Assembly (NCBI RefSeq): GCF_030296615.1
Contig: NZ_AP027732.1
Coordinates: 3,911,042 to 3,975,041, forward strand
Reading direction: 5' to 3'
Origin: Frondihabitans sucicola
GTDB taxonomy: Bacteria; Actinomycetota; Actinomycetes; Actinomycetales; Microbacteriaceae
DNA length: 64,000 bases
Shown: piece by piece, positions 8,117 to 16,094 of the stretch
How the letters are laid out: every line of letters begins with the position of its first letter
How positions within the stretch are numbered: the first letter of the stretch is position 1
The notes under the pieces: model-generated
What the model saw: the letters and a program-made list of their open reading frames with translations, nothing else
The model's database searches: none
What the model was told of the DNA's origin: nothing
Position numbers and translations under genes: made by a program

Positions 8117-8122
8117 ATTCTA
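8117..8122 (-). promoter_or_regulatory. Possible carD -10 element
   Basis: TAGAAT on the minus strand lies about 72 bases upstream of carD in the only AT-rich stretch nearby. No convincing -35 hexamer lies 16-18 bases away, so this is tentative. Confidence 0.35.
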
Positions 8123-8194
8123 CCCGATAAAAGCGTTGTATGATGCCGCGGCCCCGACCCGGGCGACACCTGTCAGCGAACACGCCGGGCAGGA

Positions 8195-9432
8195 TCAGAA
8201 GACCAGCACCAGCAGCACGACATTGAGCGTGATCAGGGCGACGGCTGCCACGGCGGCCAGCGCGGTCGTGTGCCAGCGGTTGCGCAGGTCGCCCATCGTG
8301 GCGCGCGACGCCGTGAACAGCACGAGCGGTACGAGGGCGAACGGGATGCCGAACGACAGGACGACCTGACTCAGCACGAGCGCGGCGGTGGGGTCGGCGC
8401 CGAAGGCCAAAAGAGCCAGCGCCGGCAGCAGCGTGACGATCCGGCGATAGAGGATCGGGACACGGACGTTCAGCAGGCCGTGCATGATCTCAGACCCCGC
8501 GTAGGCGCCGACCGAGGTCGAAGCAAGGCCGGAGGCCAAGAGCCCGATCGCGAAGAGCGTCGCGATGACCGGGCCGAGGTGGGTCAGCAGCGCGGCGTAG
8601 GCCCCCTCGAGGGTGTCGGTGCCGGAGACGCCGCGTAGGGTGCCGGCGGCGACGAGCAGGATCGCGACGTTGACGGTTCCCGCGACGACGAGCGCCACGG
8701 TCACGTCGATCTTCGTCGCCCGCAGCAGCAGCCGCGGCGCGTGGAGGAGCCCGCGAATCTGTCGCGCGCCAGAGCCGAGTGCGCGTAGATGGCGTGCGGC
8801 ATGATCGTGGCACCCAGGATCGAGACCGCCAGCAGCACCGATCGGGAGCCGTCGAACTGCGGGACGAGCCCCGATGCGACGCCAGCCCACTCGGGCGGCG
8901 CGGCCACGAGCCCCGCGCAGAAGCCGATCGCGATGAGCACGACCATCGCCGTGATGATCCGCTCGAAGACCTGAGCGCGGCCGCGGCTCTGGAGCAGCAG
9001 CAGACAGAGCGAGATGACGCCGGTGATCAGGCCGCCGACGATGAGCGGGAGATCGAAGAGCAGGCCCAGGGCGATGGCGCCGCCGATCACCTCGGCGATG
9101 TCGGTGGCCATGGCGACGATCTCGGCCTGGAGCCAGAAAGCGCGCCGCACCCAGCGCTGCGAGAGACGGCGGCCGAGGAGCTCGGGAAGGCTGGCGCCGG
9201 TGGCGATGCCGAGTTTGGCGGAGAGGTACTGGATGAGCCACGCCGTCGCGTTGCCGGCGATGACCACCCAGACGAGCAGGTAGCCGAACAGCGCGCCCGC
9301 CGTCATGTTGCTGGCGACGTTGCCCGGATCGAGGTAGGCGACACCCGCGACGAGCGCCGGGCCGAGCAGCGTGACGACGCGGGCGGTGGTCGCGGGGCTC
9401 GGCGCGTGACCGGGTGGCGCCTGGGTCGTCAT
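8195..9432 (-). pseudogene. mntH: NRAMP-family divalent metal (Mn2+) transporter, apparent frameshift
   Basis: An H+-coupled Mn2+/Fe2+ importer. The first frame from ATG 9432 (AGGAGG upstream) gives the diagnostic NRAMP motif LDPGNVASNMTAG, helix 6 motif MPHAIYAHSALARDRFAG and several membrane helices. The sequence then continues in another frame as LLHAPRLLLRATKIDV, VALVVAGTVNVAILLVAA and the remaining helices to the stop at 8195. Adding one G to the GGG (minus strand) at 8750-8752 restores one frame with the expected family sequence. The reading frame as given is broken, but the flawless remainder suggests a sequencing error rather than decay. A riboswitch-linked exchanger and a DtxR-type regulator lie within 7 kb. 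Confidence 0.85.
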
Positions 9433-9450
9433 CGCGGCCTCCTGGTCATC

Positions 9451-9498
9451 GCAGCCTCGTCGTCGTCGCAGCCTCGTCGTCGCAGCCTCGTCGTCGTC
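9451..9498. repeat. Short imperfect tandem repeat upstream of mntH
   Basis: GCAGCCTCGTCGTCGTC occurs twice (9451-9467 and 9482-9498), separated by a 14-base version lacking one GTC. It lies in the divergent region between mntH and the amine oxidase gene. It could be replication slippage or a regulator site. Confidence 0.6.
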
Positions 9499-9603
9499 GC
9501 GGTGCCTCGAACGTCTGGATTGCCAGAGTAGAGGGTGCCGCCGACAGACGTGCACCTCGCCTCCCGGCCCCGCTCGGGCCAGGGCTGACACAATGACAAG
9601 ACC

Positions 9604-11088
9604 ATGTCCATCAGCCGGCGGCTCTTCCTGACGGGCTCCCTCAGCGGAGCGGGCGTCCTGCTGTTGTCGGCCTGCACCGATCCTGCGCCGAAGCCGAGTG
9701 CGACGGCCACCCGCAGCCCCTCACCGACGCCGACGCCCACCCCGACGGCCACCGGGCCGAAGCCGAGCGCGTTCCGACGCAGCACGTGGGGCACCGACCC
9801 CTACGCCTACGGCTCGTCGAGCTTCCTGACCGCCGACTCGACCGACGACGACCGGTCCACCCTCCGCACACCCCTCGACGACAAGGTCTTCTTCGCCGGC
9901 GAGGCGGTCGCCGAGACCGACCCCGGCACCGTGATGGGCGCTCACGCCTCCGGTCTCGCGGCCGCGGCGCAGGTGGCCGCCGTGGCGGGCTCCGGCGAGC
10001 GCATCGCGGTCATCGGCGCCGGCATGGCCGGAGCGACGGCTGCCCGCGCTCTGGCCGATCAGGGCTTCGACGTCGTCGTCGTCGAGGCCCGTCACCGGGT
10101 CGGGGGCAGGATCGCGTCGTACGAGTCGGACGACTGGCCCATCGAGGTGCAGCTCGGGGTCTCGACGCTGTTCGGCGACGGGGCGTCGGCGTTCGAGTCC
10201 CTCCTCGCCGCCGAGGGGGTCAGCACGGTCGAGCTCGCCGCCTCCGGAACCGCCAGCCTCGACGGACGGACGAGCCCGCTGCCGACCACCGCTGCGATCA
10301 CGACCGCGCTGGCGAGCGCCTACGCGTGGGCGGAGAGGCAGTCCCAGGAGGTCACGGTGAGCTCGGCGCTGACCGGATCGGGCGCTGCCGCGCGACTCGG
10401 CACGACGGCAGACGCGACCGGCGTCTCCGATGCCGACCGCCTGGCGTTCCTCCTCACGGACGCTCTGCCTGCCCGCTTCGGAGCCGGCCCGAGCGCGCTC
10501 TCGGCACGCGTCCTCGACGAGGAGCCGCTCCCCCAGGGCGCTCACCTCGTGACCGAAGGCTTCGGCGACTACGTCACCGCCCAGCTGAAAGACCTCGACG
10601 TGCTGCGCGGCAGCAACGTCACCCAGATCGACTACGGCAACCAGGGCATCGGGCTTCGCTTCGTCACCGGCGAATCGCTCTCGGCCGATCGGGTGGTCTC
10701 GACCATTCCCCTCGGCGTGCTCAAGAAGAAGAAGATCGTCTTCGTCCCGGCCCTTCCGGCAGCGCAGCTGGCCTCGATCGACGCGCTCGGCGTGGGCGTC
10801 CAGGACGTCCTGTGGTTGCGCTTCGACGAGAAGCTCTGGTCGAGCGACGCGACCGTCTGGGCGGTGCTCGACGACTCGGCCACCTACAAGATCTGGCTCA
10901 ATCTCGAGCCGGCGACCGGTTCGCCGATCCTGGTCGCCCTGACCGGTGGCTCGGCGGCGACGAAGATCGGGAAGCTCGGAGACGGCGAAGCGGTCGCCGC
11001 CGCCGTGGCGAGCATCTCGTCCTACTTCGATCTCGCCCCGTCGACCGCGTCGCCGACACCGACACCGTCGTCGAGCCCGGCTCCGTGA
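9604..11088 (+). CDS. Exported flavin amine-oxidase-like lipoprotein with circularly permuted motif order
   Basis: A 494-residue protein with a Tat-like and lipobox signal: SRRLFLTGSLSGAGVLLLSAC, with Cys about 24, then a Pro/Thr/Ser linker. The next block (about residues 58-110) reads STWGTDPYAYGSSSF and DDKVFFAGEAV with DPGTVMGAHASG. In amine oxidases this is the C-terminal flavin-binding segment. Only after it comes the usual N-terminal dinucleotide fold, RIAVIGAGMAGATAARAL (about 125) and VVEARHRVGGRIAS, then the substrate domain and the late motif VVSTIPLGVLKKKKIVF. The product ends, in a Pro/Ser tail, where the normal C-terminal block would begin. This looks like a circular permutation. 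Substrate unknown. Its 3' end overlaps the next convergent gene by 67 bp. Confidence 0.85.
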   Translation: MSISRRLFLTGSLSGAGVLLLSACTDPAPKPSATATRSPSPTPTPTPTATGPKPSAFRRSTWGTDPYAYGSSSFLTADSTDDDRSTLRTPLDDKVFFAGEAVAETDPGTVMGAHASGLAAAAQVAAVAGSGERIAVIGAGMAGATAARALADQGFDVVVVEARHRVGGRIASYESDDWPIEVQLGVSTLFGDGASAFESLLAAEGVSTVELAASGTASLDGRTSPLPTTAAITTALASAYAWAERQSQEVTVSSALTGSGAAARLGTTADATGVSDADRLAFLLTDALPARFGAGPSALSARVLDEEPLPQGAHLVTEGFGDYVTAQLKDLDVLRGSNVTQIDYGNQGIGLRFVTGESLSADRVVSTIPLGVLKKKKIVFVPALPAAQLASIDALGVGVQDVLWLRFDEKLWSSDATVWAVLDDSATYKIWLNLEPATGSPILVALTGGSAATKIGKLGDGEAVAAAVASISSYFDLAPSTASPTPTPSSSPAP

Positions 11089-11798
11089 GCCGGAGGGCTC
11101 GCGATCCGGTGCCGCAGCAGGTGCGACGGCCGGAGTCGACTGAGGCCGATCAGTCCGCAGAGGACGGCGAGGAAGATCACGAGGACGATCCCGTTGTAGA
11201 GGGCGAACTGCCTCGGGCTGACCTGCGCAGGATCGAGGAAGAAGTACGGGTACCAGCGCACGTCACGCCCGCGATCGAGCGTGAAGAAGCCCCAGACCAG
11301 CGGGTAGACGAGCACCAGCCACAGCGTCCGCCACCGCACGGGCGTCCGGCCCGGCGCGAACACCCAGTCGAGCAGCACGTAGCCGGCCAGCCAGAAGTGG
11401 AGCACTTGACTCGAGGGCGGGAACGCCAGCGAGTAGTGGTGGCTCGCCGACTGCGACACGATCACGGCGAACACGATCCCCGACACCATGACGTAGCAGG
11501 TCACGATCGCGTGCAGCGCCGCGAACCACCGAGGGTCGCTACGACCCCGAAAGGTCAGGACGCCCGACACCACGAGGATGACGACGTTCACCAGGTTGCT
11601 CTGCTGCGTGAAGTAGCTGAAGTAGTTGACCGTCGCGAACGTCGAGAAGCCGAGCACGTATTGGAAGTTGGCGACGAGCGCCACGATGCCGACGGCGGCT
11701 GCGATGAGCCGGAGGATTCCGAACAGGCGGAACGACAGGGTGGTGTGCACCGCCTCACCCGCTCCCGAGTCGTCCGTCTCGGCGACCGGGGCCGCCAC
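11022..11798 (-). CDS. Pr6Pr-family integral membrane protein
   Basis: A 258-residue polytopic membrane protein with about six hydrophobic helices (FGILRLIAAAVGIVALVANF, VVILVVSGVLTF, FWLAGYVLLDWVF, ALYNGIVLVIFLAVLCGLIG). The signature NYFSYFTQQSNLVN followed by HAIVTCYVMVSGIVF is typical of the Pr6Pr (FAR-17a/AIG1-like) group common in actinobacteria. Biochemical role unknown. The last 22 codons overlap the end of the amine oxidase gene on the other strand and encode a hydrophilic tail, so the overlap costs nothing in the membrane core. Confidence 0.8.
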   Translation of the reverse strand: MAAPVAETDDSGAGEAVHTTLSFRLFGILRLIAAAVGIVALVANFQYVLGFSTFATVNYFSYFTQQSNLVNVVILVVSGVLTFRGRSDPRWFAALHAIVTCYVMVSGIVFAVIVSQSASHHYSLAFPPSSQVLHFWLAGYVLLDWVFAPGRTPVRWRTLWLVLVYPLVWGFFTLDRGRDVRWYPYFFLDPAQVSPRQFALYNGIVLVIFLAVLCGLIGLSRLRPSHLLRHRIASPPAHGAGLDDGVGVGDAVDGARSK

Positions 11799-11866
11799 CT
11801 ACCCGAACGACAGTAGCGAGAACGCCCGGGAGCGAGATGGTGGCGACGGGCGACCCGTCGCCGGCG

Positions 11867-12349
11867 TCACGCGTCGTCGACCGCGTTGAAGCGCTGCAGC
11901 CCCCTGGCGAGGCGGTCGATCTCGTCGTCGCTCCAGTCGGCGAGACGCCGCTCGAGCTCGCGCTGGTTGGCGCGCGTCGACGACTCGAGGAGCTCTCGTC
12001 CCCGCGGGGAGAGCACCAGGATCTGCCCGCGGCTCGTTCCCGGAACGGGCGCGGTCGCGATCTCGACCAGCCCCAGCTCCTGCAGGTCGCCGACCTGTCG
12101 GGAGACGGTCGATCGGTTGAGCCGCATCGAGTGGGCGATGTCGATGGCCCGGCAGTCGCGCGTTGCGGCGATGAAGGTCAGCAGCGTGTGCTGGACGACC
12201 GTCAGCGGAGCGGACGCCCGCCGGTTGCGAGCGACGGCGCGCCTCGAGATCGTCTCCATCTGCGTGTAGACGACTCCCATCCGCTGCTGGCGACCGGACT
12301 CCATGCCGAGGAGTTTATCGATCGGGTGTACGCTTTCTCCATGTTGCAT
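11867..12349 (-). CDS. MarR-family regulator divergent from a YhgE-like membrane protein
   Basis: A winged-helix regulator with the MarR pattern: LTVVQHTLLTFIAATRDCRAIDIA, helix RLNRSTVSRQVGDLQELGLV and wing GTSRGQILVLSPRGREL. The longest start (12349) lies inside the palindrome at 12342-12358 and has no ribosome site. The ATG at 12304 is a reasonable alternative and would leave the palindrome as a clean operator. The divergent neighbour, a membrane transporter-like protein, is the likely target along with the gene itself. The inducer is unknown. Confidence 0.8.
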   Translation of the reverse strand: MQHGESVHPIDKLLGMESGRQQRMGVVYTQMETISRRAVARNRRASAPLTVVQHTLLTFIAATRDCRAIDIAHSMRLNRSTVSRQVGDLQELGLVEIATAPVPGTSRGQILVLSPRGRELLESSTRANQRELERRLADWSDDEIDRLARGLQRFNAVDDA

Positions 12350-12358
12350 AATGCAACA
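12342..12358. promoter_or_regulatory. 17-bp palindromic operator overlapping divergent promoters
   Basis: TGTTGCATAATGCAACA is a perfect palindrome around a central A. CATAAT on the plus strand and CATTAT on the minus strand inside it can be -10 elements for both divergent genes, with GTGTAC (15-bp spacing) and TTGGGG (16-bp spacing) as possible -35 boxes. A bound MarR dimer would silence both. Confidence 0.75.
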
Positions 12359-12390
12359 CTAACGTCTTCCCCCAATCACGCGAAAGGCCC

Positions 12391-13545
12391 GTGGTGACCA
12401 CAGACACGTCCCCCACCCGATCCCTGCAGCAGGTGGCACTCCGCCCCGCACCGGCTCCCGAGCAGCAGGATCACGCGGGCAGTCACCGCCAGCTCCCTGC
12501 CACGAGGCCGGGGCCGCGCACCCTTCTCGGCACTCCGGCGGCCGTCTTCCGCGCCTTCGGCCTCGCGGTCCTCGTGCCGCTCTTCCTGGCCGTCGGCATG
12601 TCGATGGCGTATCTCGGCGCCTTCCACCAGCCGACACCGCACGACCTGCCCGTCGCCGTGGTCGGGACGAGCGCTCAGACGCAGGTCTTCGCGCAGACGC
12701 TGAGCGATCAGGATCCCGGCGCCCTCTCCGTGCGCACCGTCGACACCGAGGCGCGGGCGCGCACCCTGATCGAGAACCGCACGCTCACCGCCGCGTATCT
12801 GCCCACGGCGACCTCAGCCACCCTTCTCGTCTCGACGGCGGCCTCCGAGACGAGCGCCAACGTCGCCGAGAAGGTCTTCCTGCCGATCGCCTACTCCGAG
12901 AAGCTGCCCTTCACGGTCGTCGACGTCGTCCCGTCCGGCACCCACGACTCGACCGGCCAGGGGCTCTTCTTCCTGCTCGTCGGGCTCAGCGTCGGGTCGT
13001 ACGCCACCGCCGCGGCCGTCGCCGCCTTCGCCGCGCGCCTCGGCATCCGCTGGTCGATCATCACCTCGGTCGTCATGTCGGGCGTCGTCGCGGGGATCGC
13101 TATGACCGTCGCCGGCCCGATCTTCCACGTGATCGACGGCCACGTCTGGGGCATCTGGACGGTCGGCTGGCTCTACTCGCTGGCGATCATCCTGATCGGA
13201 GTCGGCCTTCACCCGATCCTGCGCCACTGGACGACGGCCGCCCTGACCCTGATGTTCGTGATGCTCAACTTCACCTCGTCCGGCGGGATCTTCGCCGTCC
13301 ACCTGATGCCGGGGTTCTTCGCCGGGCTCAACACCTTCTGGAACGGCGCGGCCTGGCTCGACGCGGCACAGACGATCCAGTACTTCCCAGGACACGCCTT
13401 CGGCCTCGACATCCTGCGCCTCGGCCTCTGGGCCGCCGTCGGGCTGGGACTGACGCTGCTGACGCACCTGCTGAGCCGTCGCCGGGTCCGTCTCGCCGAC
13501 GAGCGGGTCTCGACGCGCGAGGAGGAGGCGGTCATCGCCGCCTGA
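12391..13545 (+). CDS. YhgE/ABC-2-permease-like membrane protein
   Basis: A 384-residue membrane protein. After a hydrophilic N-terminus comes one helix (FGLAVLVPLFLAVGMSMAYL), then an extracytoplasmic domain of about 130 residues with PHDLPVAVVGTSA, LIENRTLTAAYLPT and FTVVDVVPSG. Five more helices follow (FFLLVGLSVGSYATAAAV and so on). This is the layout of the YhgE/Pip and DUF3533-like ABC-2 permease group, linked in other bacteria to export of toxic compounds and sensitivity to phages. There is no ATPase next door. It is divergent from a MarR gene with a shared operator, so induction by a small molecule is likely. GTG 12391 or GTG 12394 is the start. Confidence 0.72.
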   Translation: MVTTDTSPTRSLQQVALRPAPAPEQQDHAGSHRQLPATRPGPRTLLGTPAAVFRAFGLAVLVPLFLAVGMSMAYLGAFHQPTPHDLPVAVVGTSAQTQVFAQTLSDQDPGALSVRTVDTEARARTLIENRTLTAAYLPTATSATLLVSTAASETSANVAEKVFLPIAYSEKLPFTVVDVVPSGTHDSTGQGLFFLLVGLSVGSYATAAAVAAFAARLGIRWSIITSVVMSGVVAGIAMTVAGPIFHVIDGHVWGIWTVGWLYSLAIILIGVGLHPILRHWTTAALTLMFVMLNFTSSGGIFAVHLMPGFFAGLNTFWNGAAWLDAAQTIQYFPGHAFGLDILRLGLWAAVGLGLTLLTHLLSRRRVRLADERVSTREEEAVIAA

Positions 13546-13554
13546 CCCCTGCCG

Positions 13555-13633
13555 GAAATCGAAGGGGATCCTTCCGCCCGCACGGGTTTCGCTGCGATGC
13601 GGCGGTCGTCGGACGAAAATCCCCTTCGATTTC
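13555..13633. repeat. 79-nt palindromic element, copy 1
   Basis: GAAATCGAAGGGGAT (13555-13569) is exactly complementary to ATCCCCTTCGATTTC (13619-13633). The 49-base interior can form a further bulged stem (CCGCCCGCA with TGCGGCGG). It starts nine bases after the preceding stop. The same arms with the same 79-nt outer length occur at 42688 and 61700 with unrelated interiors. Confidence 0.85.
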
Positions 13634-13665
13634 GGGAGAGGGTGGGGCCCCTAGGGCATGGCACT

Positions 13666-13694
13666 GCGCCTGCCGGACATCGCCGGACAGGCGC
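13666..13694. terminator. Hairpin downstream of the YhgE-like gene
   Basis: GCGCCTG (13666-13672) pairs with CAGGCGC (13688-13694), and CCGG repeats inside can extend it. There is no T-run. It may end transcription from the gene at 12391 before the manganese riboswitch. Confidence 0.4.
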
Positions 13695-13794
13695 AACGCA
13701 TTCCCTCTCCGCCGAATACGGCGACACGTGATGTCGATTTCGGGCTCCCGAAAAGCTGGTGCGGCGGCTGACGAGCGTGCCAGGCTTGAGAAAT

Positions 13795-13916
13795 CGAAGG
13801 GGAGTAGTTCCCAAACGGTGAGTCGACATACTGGCGGTCACGACGACCAGCCCGGCGCACCTCCTGCAGGCGAGACAGCGGCAGGCGAACGAGACCTTCG
13901 GCCCCCACGGCCGAAG
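13795..13916 (+). promoter_or_regulatory. yybP-ykoY-type manganese riboswitch upstream of the cation exchanger
   Basis: The stretch has the family signature GGGGAGTAG (13799-13807) in the first internal loop and ACGAGACC (about 13889-13896) in the second, closed by P1: CGAAGG (13795-13800) with CCTTCG (13895-13900). The 3' strand of P1 can instead form a hairpin, CTTCGGCC (13896-13903) with GGCCGAAG (13909-13916). It could also pair with CCGAAGG (13948-13954), which holds the likely ribosome site. Mn2+ binding, which favours P1, would thus free translation. The family is known to sense Mn2+; the on-switch logic here is my inference from the pairings. Confidence 0.82.
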
Positions 13917-13963
13917 TTCCTCCCTGCCCGGACGACTTCGACCCCGACCGAAGGCACGTCCGC

Positions 13964-15280
13964 ATGTCCCTTTCCTCTTCCATTCGCCCGCGCGCGTTTC
14001 TGCCCGCACCCCTGATCCGGCGCATCGTCCTCTGCCTCGCCGTCGCCGGCCCGGCAATCGCCTTCCGCATCACCGGTTTTGCGCCCAACCCGGTGCTCGA
14101 CCTGTTCGTCTTCGGCGGCGCCGTCGTGGCCGCGTCGTTCATGCTGGCCTGGGCCGCCGAAGCGGCCCAGAAAGACATCTCGGGCGCCCTCGCGATCGCG
14201 ATCCTGGCCCTCATCGCGGTGCTGCCCGAGTACGCCGTCGACCTCTACTACGCGTTCCGCTCCGGCTCCGACCCCGCCTACGAGCAGTTCGCCGCCGCCA
14301 ACATGACCGGCTCCAACCGACTGCTGCTCGGCTTCGGCTGGCCCCTGGTCGTCTTCGTCGCGCTCTTCGTCGCCAGGAAGGCCGCCGCCGCTCGTGGCGC
14401 CAGCGGAAAGTCACTCCCGCGCGTGCTCGATCTTCCCGGCTCGTCGCGACTCGACGTCGGGGTGCTCGCCCTCGTCGCGGTCCTGGCTTTCTTCATTCCT
14501 CTCACCGGCCAGATCGCGATCTGGTTCGGGATCCTGCTGATCGCGATCTTCGCCGCCTTCCTCTGGAAGGCCGGCCGTGCGGCCAACGACCACGACGAAG
14601 ACGACGAGTTCGTCGGCACCGCCGCACACATCGCGAACCTCCCGGCCCGGGCCCGGAAGATCACGTTCGTGTCGATGTTCGTCGTGTCGGCGGCGATCAT
14701 CCTGTCGTCCGCCGAGCCGTTCGCCGATTCCCTGGTGAAGTCGGGTTCGGCGCTGGGCGTCGACAGCTACTTCCTCGTGCAGTGGCTCGCTCCCCTCGCC
14801 AGCGAGGCGCCGGAGTTCATCGTCGCCGTGCTGTTCGCCCTCCGCGGCCAGGGTGCCGCCGCCATCGGCACCCTGATCGCCTCGAAGATCAACCAGTGGA
14901 CCCTCCTCGTCGGCTCGCTGCCGATCGCGCACTTCTTCGGCGGCGGCGGCACCGCCCTGCCGCTCGACGGTCGCCAGGTGGAGGAGTTCGTGCTCACCGC
15001 GTCGCAGACCGTGATGGGTGTCGCCATCATCATCGCTCTGCGCTTCAACCGCTGGGCCGCGGTCGCGCTCGTCGCCCTCTTCGCCGTGCAGTTCTTCGTC
15101 ACCGACGAGACGGGGCGCTACGTGCTGAGCACGATCCACATCGTCGTCGCGGCCGTCGCGCTCGTCCTCCACCGGCGCGCCATCCTGCCGACGCTCAGCG
15201 CACCGTTCCGTCGAGCCGGCACGATCGCCGACGGCCCGGCCGAGCGGGTCCGCGAGCTCGAAAACGCGTCCGCCCGGTAG
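13964..15280 (+). CDS. CaCA-superfamily cation exchanger, probable Mn2+/Ca2+ exporter
   Basis: A 438-residue membrane antiporter with the two inverted alpha-repeats of the Na+/Ca2+ exchanger superfamily: VLPEYAVDLYYAFRSG followed by ANMTGSN (about residues 85-112), and APLASEAPEFIVAVLFALRGQG followed by KINQWT (about 275-308). The glutamates in PEYAVD and SEAPEF are the expected ion-binding residues. About ten hydrophobic helices flank an acidic cytosolic loop (DHDEDDE). Because a manganese riboswitch precedes it, I infer export of Mn2+ (perhaps Ca2+) as its job. A DtxR-family regulator is convergent downstream. Confidence 0.85.
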   Translation: MSLSSSIRPRAFLPAPLIRRIVLCLAVAGPAIAFRITGFAPNPVLDLFVFGGAVVAASFMLAWAAEAAQKDISGALAIAILALIAVLPEYAVDLYYAFRSGSDPAYEQFAAANMTGSNRLLLGFGWPLVVFVALFVARKAAAARGASGKSLPRVLDLPGSSRLDVGVLALVAVLAFFIPLTGQIAIWFGILLIAIFAAFLWKAGRAANDHDEDDEFVGTAAHIANLPARARKITFVSMFVVSAAIILSSAEPFADSLVKSGSALGVDSYFLVQWLAPLASEAPEFIVAVLFALRGQGAAAIGTLIASKINQWTLLVGSLPIAHFFGGGGTALPLDGRQVEEFVLTASQTVMGVAIIIALRFNRWAAVALVALFAVQFFVTDETGRYVLSTIHIVVAAVALVLHRRAILPTLSAPFRRAGTIADGPAERVRELENASAR

Positions 15281-15313
15281 CGGTGTTCGTCGTCGGCCTG
15301 CGTCCCGCAGCCG

Positions 15314-16003
15314 TCAGGCGACAGGCGTCACCCAGATGGCGTTGGCGGCGACGGTCGCGAGCTCGGTGGCGGCGACCGAGCCTCCCGCGGAATCGAGCAG
15401 TTCGAGGCGGAGGCTCCCCGCGAAGCCGTGGTGCTCGACGACACGCACTCGGCTGCCGACGCGGATCGACAGCGTGCCGAGGAACCTCAACAGCGCAGGA
15501 TCGTGATCGCTCACCCGGACCACGTCGCCGGACGACCCAGCGGCCAGCTCGTGCAGCCGCCGGCCGGACGGGTGCGTGATGGTGCCGTCCGCGCGCGGGA
15601 TCGGGTCGCCGTGCGGATCGTGGTCGGGGAAGCCGAGCTCTTCGTCGATGCGGCCGAGGAGGCGATCGGAGACGGCGTGCTCGAGTACTTCGGCTTCGTC
15701 GTGGACTTCGTCCCAGGCGTAGCCGAAGTGCTCCACCAGGTAGGTCTCGAGCAAGCGGTGCCGCCGGACGACCTGGACGGCAACCGCCCGCCCCGAGGCG
15801 GTCAGCGTCGCGCGACCGTACGGCTCGTAGTCGAGGAATCCGTCGCGGGCGAGCTTCTTGAGGTTGCCGGACACGCTCGACGGCGCGACCCCCAGGGTGG
15901 CTGCGAGCTCAGTGGTCGTGAGCCCCTCACCCGACCACTCGTGCGCCTTCCAGATGACCTTGACATAGTCTTCGGTCATCGTGCCGACGCGCTCGGTTGC
16001 CAT
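15314..16003 (-). CDS. DtxR/MntR-family metal-dependent regulator
   Basis: A 229-residue metalloregulator. TEDYVKVIWKAHEW and the helix-turn-helix LTTTELAATLGVAPSSVSGNLKKL are followed by the dimerisation/metal domain with RRHRLLETYLVEHFGYAWDEVHDEAEVLEHAVSD (shown here in the usual Glu/His/Asp ligand pattern: HDEAEVLEH) and FPDHDPHGDPIP. A C-terminal SH3-like domain follows. The ATG at 16003 is preceded by a GGGGA site. The frame is open to 16123 but that extension is low-complexity. Nearby mntH and the riboswitch-linked exchanger make Mn2+ the likeliest signal; iron cannot be excluded. Confidence 0.88.
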   Translation of the reverse strand: MATERVGTMTEDYVKVIWKAHEWSGEGLTTTELAATLGVAPSSVSGNLKKLARDGFLDYEPYGRATLTASGRAVAVQVVRRHRLLETYLVEHFGYAWDEVHDEAEVLEHAVSDRLLGRIDEELGFPDHDPHGDPIPRADGTITHPSGRRLHELAAGSSGDVVRVSDHDPALLRFLGTLSIRVGSRVRVVEHHGFAGSLRLELLDSAGGSVAATELATVAANAIWVTPVA

Positions 16004-16094
16004 TCCCCAAGCCCAGGACGCACCCTCTGCGGCACGGCGACCAGCCGGCCCGGCATTCACCGGCCCGGCACCCGCCACCGCCGACGGGCGGAGG

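Noticed and set aside
13555-13633. Copy 1 of the 79-nt element as an ordinary terminator
   Set aside because: The interior is too long for an intrinsic terminator, there is no T-tract, and another copy lies in a divergent promoter region where no terminator is needed.
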